Positions 31,837-41,474 of a stretch of 64,000 nt of DNA are shown here, one piece after another; the first letter of the stretch is position 1, and the number at the start of each line of letters is the position of its first letter. The notes under the pieces were generated by a model. It searched no databases, was not told where the DNA came from, and saw only the letters and a list, made by a program, of their open reading frames with translations. Location: assembly GCF_005048155.1 (NCBI RefSeq), contig NZ_SUMB01000019.1:1-64000 (forward strand), given 5' to 3'. The position numbers were made by a program, and so were the translations under genes. This stretch comes from Streptomyces piniterrae. GTDB taxonomy: Bacteria > Actinomycetota > Actinomycetes > Streptomycetales > Streptomycetaceae.

Positions 31837-33756
31837 ATGGGCGAGAAGGACGAATCGGCTCCGCGCCCGAGCGCCGCGAGGTTCTCGGGTTCCGCGCCGT
31901 TTCCCGGCGGCTCGCCAGGCGCTGAGGCCACTGCGGACGAGACGAGCCGGGCAGACGGTGCGGACCAGCCCGGTCGCACCAAGCGCGCGGCCGGCAGTCC
32001 GCCTCCGCCCGGCAGTAGCCGGCGGACTGCCCCGGGGCTGCGCCTGACACGCCCCCGCCTGGGCTGGCCCCGCCGGGTCTTTTCCCAGGTGCTGATGGTG
32101 CAGCTGGCCATCGCCACCGGGGTCACCGCGCTCGCGACCGGCCTGTTCCTCGCCCCGCTCAGCTCCGAGCTCGACGATCAGGCCATGCACCGAGCCCTCG
32201 CCATAGCCCAGACCACCGCCGCCGAACCACGCCTCGACGACGCCCTGGAGGCATCCCGCCCCACACGTAACGGCCCCGTCCAGAACGAGGCCGAGCGGAT
32301 ACGCGCCGCGACCGGAGCCGAGTACGTGGTGATCATGGACAAGCGGGGTGTGCGCTGGTCGCACACCGACCCGGACGAGATCGGACATCACGTCTCCACC
32401 GACCCCAGCGTCGCGCTCTCGGGCCGGGAGGTCATGCAGATCGACGAGGGCACCCTCGGGCGCTCGGCACGCGGCAAAGTCCCCCTGCGCGACGAGACCG
32501 GAAAAGTCGTCGGAGCCGTATCCGTCGGCATCGCGTACGAGAGTGTGCAGCAACGGCTGCTCTCCACCGTCCCCGAGCTGCTCGCCTACGCGGGCGGAGC
32601 GCTCGCTGTGGGTGCCCTGGCCGCGTACCTCGTCTCCCGCCGCCTCCAGCGCCGCACCCACGACCTGGCCTTCTCCGATATCTCCGCATTGCTCACGGAG
32701 CGCGAGGCGATGCTGCACGGCATCCGTGAGGGGTTCCTCGCGCTCGACGGACACGGCCGGATCCGCCTCATGAACGATGAGGCGCAACGGCTCCTCGACC
32801 TGCGCGCCAAGGACGCCGGCCGTCCTCTGGCCGACGCGCTGCCGCCGGGACGTACCACCGACGTGCTCGCCGGCCGGGTGTCCGGTTCAGATCTGCTGGC
32901 CGTCAGCGGTCAGCGTGTCCTGGTGGCCAATCGGATGCCGACCGACGACGGCGGTGCCGTGGTCACCTTGCGCGACCGCACCGAGCTGGAGCGGCTGGGC
33001 CGGGAACTGGATGGCACCCGGGGCCTGATCGACGCGCTCCGTGCCCAGGATCACGAGCATGCCAACCGGCTGCACACACTCCTCGGGCTGCTCGAACTCG
33101 GGCTGCACGAAGAGGCCGTGGAGTTCGTGACCCAGGCCGTGGGAGTCCACCGGGCGACGGCCGAACAGGTCACCGAACGCATCCACGATCCGCTGCTGGC
33201 TGCTCTCCTGGTCGGCAAGGCGACCGTCGCCACGGAGCGCGGCGCCTCGTTGAGCATCTCGCCCGATACGCACCTTCCGGACCGTCTGATCGACCCGCAC
33301 AGCCTTGTCACCGTTCTCGGCAATCTCGTCGACAACGCCTTGGACGCCACTACAGGCAAGCGGGACGCCCGGCTGGAAGTGACGGTCCGTGTCGAGGGTC
33401 GCACCGCGGTCGTTCGCGTCTGTGACAACGGGCCGGGTGTGCCCGAGTGCCGTCGCGCGGAAATCTTCACTGAGGGCTGGACGACCAAGGAACCGCCCGC
33501 TCACGGGCAACGCGGGATCGGTCTGGCCCTCGTCCGCCGACTCGCCGAGCGCTACGGGGGAGGTGCCGAGGTCGGTGAACGGGCCGGTGGAGGCGCGGTG
33601 TTCACCGTCACGCTCCCCGATGCGCTGACCGACGAGCTTCCCGCGCCGCGTGAAGAACCCGGCCACGACGCGCTCACAGGAACCCACTCGACCGCCAGTC
33701 CTCGTGACACCGAAGGCGGTCGCCACTCCGAAGACGTGACGGGAGCCGGCCGATGA
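31837..33756 (+). CDS. Sensor histidine kinase, CitA/DcuS type
   Basis: The 639-residue protein has a long disordered cytoplasmic start (1-75), TM1 (about 86-105), a periplasmic-type PASTA-free sensor loop (about 106-245) of the CitA/DcuS PAS-like class, TM2 (about 246-268), a cytoplasmic PAS, the His box with His406 in AQDHEHANRLH, and an HATPase domain with DNALDA, DNGPG and GIGLALV. This family senses citrate, fumarate or other C4/C6 acids. Its response regulator follows with a 4-nt ATGA overlap. The start lacks a clear ribosome site; the first 75 residues could be partly non-coding. Confidence 0.9.
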   Translation: MGEKDESAPRPSAARFSGSAPFPGGSPGAEATADETSRADGADQPGRTKRAAGSPPPPGSSRRTAPGLRLTRPRLGWPRRVFSQVLMVQLAIATGVTALATGLFLAPLSSELDDQAMHRALAIAQTTAAEPRLDDALEASRPTRNGPVQNEAERIRAATGAEYVVIMDKRGVRWSHTDPDEIGHHVSTDPSVALSGREVMQIDEGTLGRSARGKVPLRDETGKVVGAVSVGIAYESVQQRLLSTVPELLAYAGGALAVGALAAYLVSRRLQRRTHDLAFSDISALLTEREAMLHGIREGFLALDGHGRIRLMNDEAQRLLDLRAKDAGRPLADALPPGRTTDVLAGRVSGSDLLAVSGQRVLVANRMPTDDGGAVVTLRDRTELERLGRELDGTRGLIDALRAQDHEHANRLHTLLGLLELGLHEEAVEFVTQAVGVHRATAEQVTERIHDPLLAALLVGKATVATERGASLSISPDTHLPDRLIDPHSLVTVLGNLVDNALDATTGKRDARLEVTVRVEGRTAVVRVCDNGPGVPECRRAEIFTEGWTTKEPPAHGQRGIGLALVRRLAERYGGGAEVGERAGGGAVFTVTLPDALTDELPAPREEPGHDALTGTHSTASPRDTEGGRHSEDVTGAGR

Positions 33757-34427
33757 TCGATGTGCTGGTCGTGGACGACGATGTGCGGGTCTCGGAGATC
33801 AACGCAGCCTATGTCGCCAAGGTCGCGGGATTCCGGGTCAGTTGCCTTGCGCACACCGCCGCCGAGGCTCTGGCCGCGCTCGACAGGCACCCTGTCGATC
33901 TGATCCTTCTGGACCACTACCTGCCGGACAGGACGGGGATCCAGCTGGTGGGTGACTTGCGGCGGCGAGGCCTGGTCACCGATGTGATCATGGTGACCGC
34001 GGCGCGCGATGTCGCGACCGTCCAGGCAGCCATGCGCCATGGTGCGCTGCAGTACCTGGTCAAGCCGTTCACCTTCGCGGGCCTGCGTTCCAAGCTGGAG
34101 GGCTATGCGGCGCTGCACCGCACTTTCGAGGGTGGTGGCCAGGCGGAACAGTCCGAAGTCGACCGGATCTTCGGTGCGTTGGGGGCCGCCAACGCCGGCC
34201 CTGCCGAGCTGCCCAAGGGGCACTCCACCGCCACCGCCGATCGTGTGCGCTCGGTGCTGCGTTCCGCGGACGCCCCGCTGTCGGCACAGGACGTCGCCCT
34301 CCAGGCGGGCGTGAGCCGGCAGACCGCCCAGCGCTACCTCAAGCTTCTCGAACGCACCGGCCGGATCAGCCTCACCCTCAGGTACGGCGAGACCGGCCGC
34401 CCCGAGCACCGATACGAGTGGGTCTAG
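33753..34427 (+). CDS. Response regulator, CitB/DcuR type
   Basis: The 224-residue protein has a receiver domain (1-120; acid triad 8-10, phospho-acceptor Asp54 in ILLDHYLPD, Lys in LVKPF) and a C-terminal helix-turn-helix (about 160-224; APLSAQDVALQAGVSRQTAQ) of the CitB type. It pairs with the overlapping kinase. Such pairs regulate carboxylate uptake genes. The convergent symporter/DUF485 operon next door is the natural target, though the promoter of that operon is about 2.2 kb away and shows no element I can assign. Confidence 0.92.
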   Translation: MIDVLVVDDDVRVSEINAAYVAKVAGFRVSCLAHTAAEALAALDRHPVDLILLDHYLPDRTGIQLVGDLRRRGLVTDVIMVTAARDVATVQAAMRHGALQYLVKPFTFAGLRSKLEGYAALHRTFEGGGQAEQSEVDRIFGALGAANAGPAELPKGHSTATADRVRSVLRSADAPLSAQDVALQAGVSRQTAQRYLKLLERTGRISLTLRYGETGRPEHRYEWV

Positions 34428-34468
34428 GCGTCGAGGCCGGCCCGGTCCAGCGCCTGCGGCACGGCTCC

Positions 34469-36085
34469 CTACGCCGCCCCTGCCCCCGTAAGCGCCCGTA
34501 CTTCCGTTTCCGCATGTCTGGTTTCATCGGCGGCCTTCGGGGAGAGCACCGATCCCAGCCAGCCCATGAGGAAGCCCAGCGGGATCGACACACCACCGGG
34601 GTTCTCGAGTGGGAAGTACGCGAAATCCAGTCCCGGGAGGAGTGACTCGGGGCCGCCGGAAACCACCGGCGAGAGCACGACGAGCACGATCGCCGGGATG
34701 AGGCCGCCGTAGACCGACCAGACCGCGCCGCGGGTCGTGAAGCGCCGCCAGAAGAGGGTGTACAGCAGCACCGGCAGGTTGGCCGAGGCGGCGACCGCGA
34801 ACGCGAGACCCACGAGGGAAGCGACATTCAGGTCCTGGGCGAGCAGCGCCAGGCCGGTGGTCGCCACGCCGATGCCCACCGCCGCGACCCGCGCCACGGT
34901 TACCTCTCTCAGCGCGCTGCGCTGCCCGTCCTTCGTTGTGGCACGGGGCCGCCGCCGCAGCGAGGCGTACAGGTCGTGTGCCACGGAAGTTGAGGACGCC
35001 AGCGTGACGCCGGCGACCACGGCCAGGATCGTGGCGAAGGCGACTGCGGCCACCACAGCGAACAGAACCGTTCCTCCCGTTGAGCCCGCGCCGCCTCCCA
35101 GGTCGCGGGCGAGTAGCGGGACCGCGGTGTTCCCGGCGGCGTTGGACACGCGGACGGTGTCGCTGCCGATCACCGCGGCGGCGCCGAAGCCCAGCACGAT
35201 GGTCATGAGATAGAAGCCGCCGATCAGGCCGATGGCCCAGACGGCGGATCGGCGGGCGGCGCGCGCCGTGGGGACGGTGTAGAAGCGCGACAGGATGTGC
35301 GGCAGCCCGGCCGTCCCCAGGACGAGCGCGATTCCGAGGCTGATGAAGTCCAGTCGCGATGTCCAGTCGCCGCCGTATTTGAGGCCCGGTGCGAGGAAGT
35401 CGCTTCCGTGGCCGCTGTGTTCGGCGGCGGTGTTCAGCAATGTATTGATGTCGCCGTGAAAGCGAGCCACCACCAGGACAGTCAGTGCGATCGCGCCACC
35501 CATGAGGAGCACCGCTTTGACGATCTGGATCCAGGTCGTGGCCCGCATGCCGCCGAAGGCGACGTAGACCACCATCAGTGCGCCGACCCCGATCACCGTC
35601 CATGTACGGGCTTGTGCACCCGCCCCGCCCAGGAAGAGCGCGACGAGGCTGCCGGCCCCGACCAACTGGGCCACCAGGTAGAGCACGGAGACAGTGACGG
35701 AGGCGGCACCGACCGCGAGGCGAACACGGCGTTGGCGCATCCGGGCGCCGACGACATCGGCGAGGGTGAACCTCCCGCAGTTGCGGACCAGTTCGGCGAC
35801 GAGGAACAGCACGATGAGCCAAGCGACGAGAAAGCCGACCGAGTACAGCAGGCCGTCGTAGCCGAAGAGGGCGATCAAACCGGCGATGCCGAGGAAGGAA
35901 GCGGCGGACATGTGGTCGCCCGCGATGGCGAAACCATTCTCCAGAGGGGAGAAGAGCCGCCCGCCCACGTAGAAGTCCTCGGCCGATCCGCGCCTGCGGC
36001 GGGCCGCCCAGGTGGTGATCCCGAGCGTGACGGCTACGAACGCGCTGAAGAGAACCAGCGCCAGAGTGTGCTGGTCGACGCTCAA
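34469..36085 (-). CDS. Solute:sodium symporter family (acetate/monocarboxylate permease, ActP/MctC-like)
   Basis: The 538-residue protein has about 13 membrane segments and the SSS-family blocks GGRLFSPLENGFAIAGDHMS and FGGMRATTWIQIVKA. It imports a short carboxylate (acetate, pyruvate, propionate) with a cation; the exact substrate is unknown. TTG at 36085 overlaps the DUF485 stop by 4 nt (TTGA), which marks a translationally coupled pair as in actP/yjcH of enteric bacteria. It is convergent with the CitB-type regulator. Confidence 0.9.
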   Translation of the reverse strand: MSVDQHTLALVLFSAFVAVTLGITTWAARRRRGSAEDFYVGGRLFSPLENGFAIAGDHMSAASFLGIAGLIALFGYDGLLYSVGFLVAWLIVLFLVAELVRNCGRFTLADVVGARMRQRRVRLAVGAASVTVSVLYLVAQLVGAGSLVALFLGGAGAQARTWTVIGVGALMVVYVAFGGMRATTWIQIVKAVLLMGGAIALTVLVVARFHGDINTLLNTAAEHSGHGSDFLAPGLKYGGDWTSRLDFISLGIALVLGTAGLPHILSRFYTVPTARAARRSAVWAIGLIGGFYLMTIVLGFGAAAVIGSDTVRVSNAAGNTAVPLLARDLGGGAGSTGGTVLFAVVAAVAFATILAVVAGVTLASSTSVAHDLYASLRRRPRATTKDGQRSALREVTVARVAAVGIGVATTGLALLAQDLNVASLVGLAFAVAASANLPVLLYTLFWRRFTTRGAVWSVYGGLIPAIVLVVLSPVVSGGPESLLPGLDFAYFPLENPGGVSIPLGFLMGWLGSVLSPKAADETRHAETEVRALTGAGAA

Positions 36086-36588
36086 CGGTCGGTCCTCCCA
36101 GTCAGCTCCTGGGTCTCCCAGCGGATGTCGAGCGCCGCGCGATCCCGACGCAGCCGTGCGTGCCGCGCGTACGCCCAGGTGAACAGGAAGGTCGTGACGA
36201 ACTGGCCGAGTCCGGCGAGCATCGCGACGTTGAGTGCGCCGGCGACGCGGTGCGCCATGACGTCCGGTGCCATGGTCGCCGCGATCACATAGGCGAGGTA
36301 CCAGGCCAGGAAGGCCGCCGTGGCGGGCACGACGAATCGCCGGTACCGGCGGCGCACTTCCTGGAAGGCGGCGCTTTTCTGCACCACCCGGTAGACGTCG
36401 TCATGCGACGCGGACCGCGGGTCCGGTACGGGCGTCTCCTGGGGCGACTGACGGTCGTCCCGTTGCCGCGCCTCGTCCCCTGCTTCGTTCGACTCGCCCC
36501 ACCCTGAAGCGAGGGCGTCGTACCACGGGTCGTCGAGCCGTACGGCCGCCCCTGGCTCATCGGCCGCACGGCCGTCCTTCTTGTCCAC
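36082..36588 (-). CDS. DUF485 membrane protein, symporter partner
   Basis: The 168-residue protein starts at GTG 36588 behind AAGGAG. The first 60 residues are polar and acidic; the DUF485 domain follows with two membrane helices (about 88-108 and 118-142) and the family motif SAAFQEVRRRYRRFVVP before them. DUF485 proteins (YjcH) are encoded with acetate permeases and probably assist them. It is first in the operon with the symporter. Confidence 0.9.
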   Translation of the reverse strand: MDKKDGRAADEPGAAVRLDDPWYDALASGWGESNEAGDEARQRDDRQSPQETPVPDPRSASHDDVYRVVQKSAAFQEVRRRYRRFVVPATAAFLAWYLAYVIAATMAPDVMAHRVAGALNVAMLAGLGQFVTTFLFTWAYARHARLRRDRAALDIRWETQELTGRTDR

Positions 36589-36704
36589 CGAACACTCCTT
36601 GTTGCACAGGCCTGTTCACCGTGCGCCCAAGAATGGGACAGAAGGGAAGATCAAGAAAGACAAGGATTCTTCATTCCGAATGCTTCACCCCATCAGGTGA
36701 GGGA

Positions 36705-37379
36705 CTATCCGGGCGGCTGTGCGAGTCCGTGGCGGTACGCGTAATGGATCGCCTGAGCCCGGTCTCGCAACCCCGCTTTGGCGAACAGGTTGTTGATGTG
36801 GGTCTTCACCGTTGCCGTGGAGACATGCAGGGTGCGCGCGATCTCCGGATTCGCCTGCCCCTCCGCGATGAGCCGCAGCACCTCGACCTCGCGGGCGGTC
36901 AGCCCGTCGGGGGCTTCGTCCGGCGGTTCCGGCAGGTTTCGTACCGGCTCCGCGAAGCGCTCCAGCAGCCTGCGCTGGATCTTCGGCGACAGTCCGGCCT
37001 CACCCGAGAGCACGCCATCGATGGCGCGGACGATCTCGTCGCCGTCCGCGTCCTTGGTGAGGTAGCCGCGGGCGCCGGCCTGCAGGGCGGGGAAGAGCGA
37101 GTCGTCTTCGGCGTAGGTCGTGAGCACGACGACCTGGGTGCCGGGGTGCTCGGCACGAATACGGCGGGTCGCCTCGACGCCGTCGCAGCGTGGCATGCGC
37201 AGGTCCATGAGGACGACGTCGGGGGCGAGCTCGGCGACCCTACGGATGGCTTCCTCACCATCCGCGGCCGAACCGACGACCTCAATGCCCGGCAGCAGTC
37301 CCAGCAGCATCACGATTCCCTCGCGGACCACGGTCTGGTCATCGGCGACCACGACGCGTGCCGCCCTGCGCGTCGTCAT
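36705..37379 (-). CDS. LuxR/NarL-family response regulator
   Basis: The 224-residue protein has a receiver domain (about 8-125; Asp59 in VLMDLRMP, Lys in LTKDAD) and a GerE/LuxR HTH (about 158-220; LTAREVEVLRLIAEGQ, then TVKTHINNLFAKAGLRDR). ATG at 37379 overlaps the kinase stop by 4 nt. It is the last gene of the operon DUF1453-kinase-regulator. Targets are unknown; the DUF485/symporter operon begins 116 bp downstream and could be partly co-transcribed. Confidence 0.93.
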   Translation of the reverse strand: MTTRRAARVVVADDQTVVREGIVMLLGLLPGIEVVGSAADGEEAIRRVAELAPDVVLMDLRMPRCDGVEATRRIRAEHPGTQVVVLTTYAEDDSLFPALQAGARGYLTKDADGDEIVRAIDGVLSGEAGLSPKIQRRLLERFAEPVRNLPEPPDEAPDGLTAREVEVLRLIAEGQANPEIARTLHVSTATVKTHINNLFAKAGLRDRAQAIHYAYRHGLAQPPG

Positions 37380-38542
37380 ACGGGCACCCTCAACCGCACC
37401 ACGAAACCCTCCTCGTCAGGACCGGACTCCAGCGTTCCGCCGAGGAGTTCGGCGCGCTCCCGCATCCCGAGCAGACCGTATCCGGCACCGCTCTTCGCGA
37501 GCTCGCCGGGCGTGCCCCGGCCGCCCGAGTCGCGCACCACAAGTCCAACATCGCCATCCGCGTACTCCAGCCGCACGCTCACCCGGGCGCCCGGCGCATG
37601 CTTGCGCACGTTCGTCAGCGCCTCCTGTGCCACCCTGCGGACCGCGAGGCCCGCTTCCGCCGGCAGCGCGCGGCGCTCGCCCGACACGTCAAGCCGCGCG
37701 CCCTCAGCCGCGGTCAGGCGGCGCAGGAAGTCCTCGACCGGGGCCATCTCCCCGCGCAGCGCGGAAAGCGCCTCACGCGTGCCGTCCAGCCCTTCACGGG
37801 CCATTCCCCGGCACGCCACCACCCGTTCCAGGAGCTGGTCCCGGTCCGCTTCGAGGTCTTCGCTGCGCAGGATCAGCAGCCGCGCCGCCTCCAGGTGCAC
37901 CAACTGGGCGCTCAGACTGTGCGCGAGGACGTCGTGGATCTCGCGTGCGATCCGCCCTCGTTCGGCGAGTGCCGCCGTTTCGGCCTCGGCCTTACGGGCG
38001 GCCCGCTCCTGGGCCAGCAGTCGCTGCGCGTTGCCGCGTGCCTCGGCGTCGAGCCGCAGTACGTACCCGGCCAGGCCCAGCCCCACAGTGGTCGCCGCGG
38101 TCATCACCCAGTTGTCGTTGGTCACCGCGGCGTACGCCCCCAAAGCGACGGCGGAACACGGCAGGGCGACACAGAGCGGCAGCCGTTCCATGGAGGTGAT
38201 GGCGCAGCCGCACCACAGGACGACCGCGGGAACCCGCGCTCCCGAGGCGTGGAAGGCGAACGCCGCGGCTTCCAGGAGCACGAACAGCCCGATGGAGGGC
38301 CACAGGCGGTGCTGCCGTGTGGCCTGGAAGAACTTCACGTAGACGACCCCGGTCAGCACGAGCCCCGCGGATCCGGCGAGCAGTCCCCAACCGCGGAACG
38401 CCGGCTCGGCCAGCGCGCTCCACAGCATTCCGGCCAACAACAGCACACGGACGGCCCGGCCGATCCACAACCGGGAATCGCTGATGCCCTCACGGGAGAG
38501 CGCCTCACGTAGCGGCCAGCGCGTCCACGAGGTCTGCGTCAC
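37376..38542 (-). CDS. NarL-type sensor histidine kinase (HisKA_3)
   Basis: GTG at 38542 with AAGGA 6 nt upstream gives 388 residues. The N-terminal half (about 30-160) is made of four to six membrane helices with little external sequence, so it may sense the membrane or an intramembrane signal. A coiled linker leads to the HisKA_3 motif GRIAREIHDVLAHSL (His203), and the HATPase domain has TNVRKHAPGA and GYGLLGMRER. It pairs with the overlapping LuxR-type regulator. Confidence 0.9.
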   Translation of the reverse strand: MTQTSWTRWPLREALSREGISDSRLWIGRAVRVLLLAGMLWSALAEPAFRGWGLLAGSAGLVLTGVVYVKFFQATRQHRLWPSIGLFVLLEAAAFAFHASGARVPAVVLWCGCAITSMERLPLCVALPCSAVALGAYAAVTNDNWVMTAATTVGLGLAGYVLRLDAEARGNAQRLLAQERAARKAEAETAALAERGRIAREIHDVLAHSLSAQLVHLEAARLLILRSEDLEADRDQLLERVVACRGMAREGLDGTREALSALRGEMAPVEDFLRRLTAAEGARLDVSGERRALPAEAGLAVRRVAQEALTNVRKHAPGARVSVRLEYADGDVGLVVRDSGGRGTPGELAKSGAGYGLLGMRERAELLGGTLESGPDEEGFVVRLRVPV

Positions 38543-38574
38543 GAACGGTCCTTCCCGAAGGCCGGTGACGTGGT

Positions 38575-39063
38575 TCAGCCGGCAACTGGGACACGGTACG
38601 TGGCTCGCAGAGACTGAGCCCGCCATGTGGTGACGCCGGTGCGGGTCAGCAGCATGGCGGCGACGGCGAGCATGGTGGCCGGGGTGCCCTGGTGGATGCC
38701 CAGGGCCGCCGCGATGCCGACGAGGCCGAGGCGCAGCGCCATCCCGCCGAACCAGACGCCGGCGGTCGCCCAGCCGCCCTTGGTCCAGACGCCGCCGTCG
38801 TCGTCCGTCCACATGCGGCTGGTCCAGGCCCAGGCGGCGCCACTGGCGAGTCCGATGGCGACTCCCGCGGCGAGCAGCACGACGGACAGTGTGTGGTGCG
38901 CGGAGTCCAGGAGCCCCGGTTTCCGGAGCGCCATGACGGCGAGGACGGCGGGAATCAGCCACCCGTTCTTGCTCTCGGCTGTGACGCGCTGCGCCTGGAA
39001 CTGCCGGATGAACACCATCGCGACAACGACGACGGTCACGAGAGTGTTCAGCGAGCCGCTCAT
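38575..39063 (-). CDS. Small polytopic membrane protein (DUF1453-like)
   Basis: The 162-residue protein starts at ATG 39063 behind GGAGG. It has about four hydrophobic helices (near 5-20, 38-48, 60-80 and 105-130) and two short charged loops (QFQAQRVTAESKNG and MWTDDDGG). It resembles the DUF1453 membrane family recalled from Streptomyces; the function is unknown. It ends 32 bp before the kinase start and is first in the operon, so it may modulate the kinase. Confidence 0.72.
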   Translation of the reverse strand: MSGSLNTLVTVVVVAMVFIRQFQAQRVTAESKNGWLIPAVLAVMALRKPGLLDSAHHTLSVVLLAAGVAIGLASGAAWAWTSRMWTDDDGGVWTKGGWATAGVWFGGMALRLGLVGIAAALGIHQGTPATMLAVAAMLLTRTGVTTWRAQSLRATYRVPVAG

Positions 39064-39161
39064 ATCCGGGGCCTCCGTGGGGGTTTGACGACGCTTCCGA
39101 CGCTACGGAGTGGGCCCCACCGGGCGGATCGGAGCCTGGGTGGGGCCGGGGTGGAAACGCG

Positions 39162-39199
39162 ACGGGCGCCTGTCCACCCGTGGGTGGAGAGGCGCCCGT
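39162..39199 (-). terminator. Terminator of parE
   Basis: An 18-position stem with a single mismatch (39162-39179 with 39182-39199) lies 18 bp after the parE stop. Confidence 0.88.
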
Positions 39200-39216
39200 G
39201 GGGACCTGCGGCCGGC

Positions 39217-41337
39217 TCAGGTGTCGATGCGCGAACGGTCCAGAGTGGAGGCGGAGTTGGTGATGAACTCCTTACGGGGGGCGACTTCGTTGCCCATCAG
39301 GAGGTCGAAGGCCTTCTCCGCCGATTCGAGGTCGCTGATGTTGATCCGCCGCAGGGTGCGGTGACGCGGGTCCATGGTGGTTTCGGCGAGCTGGTCGGCG
39401 TCCATCTCACCGAGGCCCTTGTAGCGCTGGATGCTGTCCTTGTAGCGGACCTTCTTGCGTTCGAGTTCGAGCAGCGTCTGGCGCAGTTCGCTGTCCGAGT
39501 AGGTGTAGATGTACTTTTCCTGGCCCTTTTTGGGATTGACCAGTTCGATGCGGTGCAGCGGCGGAACGGCGGAAAAGACCCGGCCCTGCTCGATCATCGG
39601 GCGCATGTAGCGCTGGAAGAGGGTCAGCAGCAGGGTGCGGATGTGCGCGCCGTCGACGTCCGCGTCGGCGAGGAAGATGACCTTGCCGTAGCGGGCGGCG
39701 TCGATGTCGAAGGTCCGACCGGACCCGGCCCCTATGACCTGGATGATGGCGCCGCACTCGGCGTTCTTGAGCATGTCCGAAACCGAGGACTTCTGGACGT
39801 TGAGGATCTTGCCGCGGATCGGCAGCAGCGCCTGGAATTCGGAGTTCCGCGCGAGTTTCGCGGTGCCGAGCGCCGAGTCTCCCTCGACGATGAACAGTTC
39901 GCTGCGGTCGACGTTGTCGCTGCGGCAGTCCGCGAGCTTGGCCGGCAGTGAGGAGGACTCCAGAGCCGTCTTCCGGCGCTGGGCCTCCTTGTGCTGGCGG
40001 GCGGCGATGCGCGTACGGGCCGCGGCCACGACCTTCTCCAGGATGGAGCGCGCCTGCTGCTTGGCGTCCCGCTTCGTGGACGTCAGGAACGCCTTGAGTT
40101 CCTTGCTCAGCACCTGGGCGACGATCCGCGAGGCGGCGGAGGTGCCGAGGACCTCCTTGGTCTGGCCCTCGAACTGCGGCTCCGCGAGCCGCACCGTCAC
40201 GACGGCGGTGAGGCCCTCCATGGCGTCGTCCTTGACGACGTCGTCCTCGGCGACCCGCAGCAGCTTGCTGGACCGCAGCACTTCGTTGACGGTCTTGGTG
40301 ACCGAGCGCTCGAAGCCGGAGACGTGGGTGCCGCCCTTGGGCGTCGCGATGATGTTGACGAACGATCTCACCGTCGAGTCGTAGCCGGTCCCCCACCGGA
40401 GGGCGATGTCGACGCCCAGTTCGCGGGTGACTTCGGTCGGTGTCATGTGGCCACGGTCGTCCAGGACGGGCACGGTCTCCTTGAACGTGCCGTGACCGGT
40501 CAGCCGCAGCACGTCACAGACGGCCTTGTCCTGCGCGAGGTACTCGCAGAACTCGCTGATGCCGCCGTCGTAGCGGAAGGTCTCCTCCGACTTGCCGGCG
40601 CCGTCGATGCCGCGCTCGTCGCGAACGATGAGAGTCAGACCCGGTACGAGGAAGGCCGTCTGGCGGGCGCGGGCGTACAGCGTCTCCAGGGAGAGCTTGG
40701 CGTCCTTGAGGAAGATCTGCCGGTCGGCCCAGTAACGCACCCGGGTGCCGGTCTTCGTCTTGGGCACCCGCTTGCCCTTGAGCAGGCCGTTGCCGGGGTC
40801 GAACGGGGCGTCGGGGCCGGATTCGGTGAAGATGCCGGGGACGCCGCGGCGGAAGCTGATCGAGTGGGTCTTGCTGTTGCGGTCCACCTCGACGTCGAGC
40901 CGCGCGGAGAGCGCGTTGACGACCGAGGCGCCGACGCCGTGCAGACCGCCGGAGGCGGCATAGGAGCCGCCGCCGAACTTTCCGCCGGCGTGCAGCTTGG
41001 TCATGACAACCTCGACGCCGCTGAGCCCGGTCTTGGGCTCGACGTCGACGGGGATGCCGCGGCCGTTGTCGCGGACCTCCACCGATCCGTCGTCGTGGAG
41101 GATCACCTCGATGTGGTCGCAGTAGCCGCCCAGCGCCTCATCGACCGAGTTGTCGATGATCTCCCACAGGCAGTGCATCAGGCCACGACTGTCCGTCGAG
41201 CCGATGTACATGCCAGGTCGCTTGCGGACGGCCTCCAGCCCCTCGAGGACGAGCAGATGCCGCGCGGTGTAGTTGGAACCGTCCCGGTCTGCCCCGGTCA
41301 GCACTGCGGTGGACGGCACGGACATCTCGGCGGTCAC
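39217..41337 (-). CDS. parE: DNA topoisomerase IV subunit B (ParE / GyrB-like)
   Basis: The 706-residue protein starts at GTG 41337 after GAGGAG. It has a GHKL ATPase domain (about 20-230: EIIDNSVDEALGG, DNGRGIP, GLHGVGASVVNALS), transducer (about 240-400) and TOPRIM domain (about 460-600: VEGDSALG, ADADVDGAHI), with a C-terminal tail. It powers strand passage by ParC. It is encoded alone, 13 kb from parC and on the opposite strand. A LexA-like box lies 138 bp upstream of the start. Confidence 0.95.
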   Translation of the reverse strand: MTAEMSVPSTAVLTGADRDGSNYTARHLLVLEGLEAVRKRPGMYIGSTDSRGLMHCLWEIIDNSVDEALGGYCDHIEVILHDDGSVEVRDNGRGIPVDVEPKTGLSGVEVVMTKLHAGGKFGGGSYAASGGLHGVGASVVNALSARLDVEVDRNSKTHSISFRRGVPGIFTESGPDAPFDPGNGLLKGKRVPKTKTGTRVRYWADRQIFLKDAKLSLETLYARARQTAFLVPGLTLIVRDERGIDGAGKSEETFRYDGGISEFCEYLAQDKAVCDVLRLTGHGTFKETVPVLDDRGHMTPTEVTRELGVDIALRWGTGYDSTVRSFVNIIATPKGGTHVSGFERSVTKTVNEVLRSSKLLRVAEDDVVKDDAMEGLTAVVTVRLAEPQFEGQTKEVLGTSAASRIVAQVLSKELKAFLTSTKRDAKQQARSILEKVVAAARTRIAARQHKEAQRRKTALESSSLPAKLADCRSDNVDRSELFIVEGDSALGTAKLARNSEFQALLPIRGKILNVQKSSVSDMLKNAECGAIIQVIGAGSGRTFDIDAARYGKVIFLADADVDGAHIRTLLLTLFQRYMRPMIEQGRVFSAVPPLHRIELVNPKKGQEKYIYTYSDSELRQTLLELERKKVRYKDSIQRYKGLGEMDADQLAETTMDPRHRTLRRINISDLESAEKAFDLLMGNEVAPRKEFITNSASTLDRSRIDT

Positions 41338-41474
41338 GCGGTTCGCTCCTCGCTGAATTTCTGGCAGTCCGCATTCCGCGGACTCGGTTGTGGCGGTGTC
41401 GCCGGTCAGAGGGTACCGAGGCCTGGTAGAGCCGATGTGACGCCACCCGTAACCGTGACCATGGTAGTAGATTT

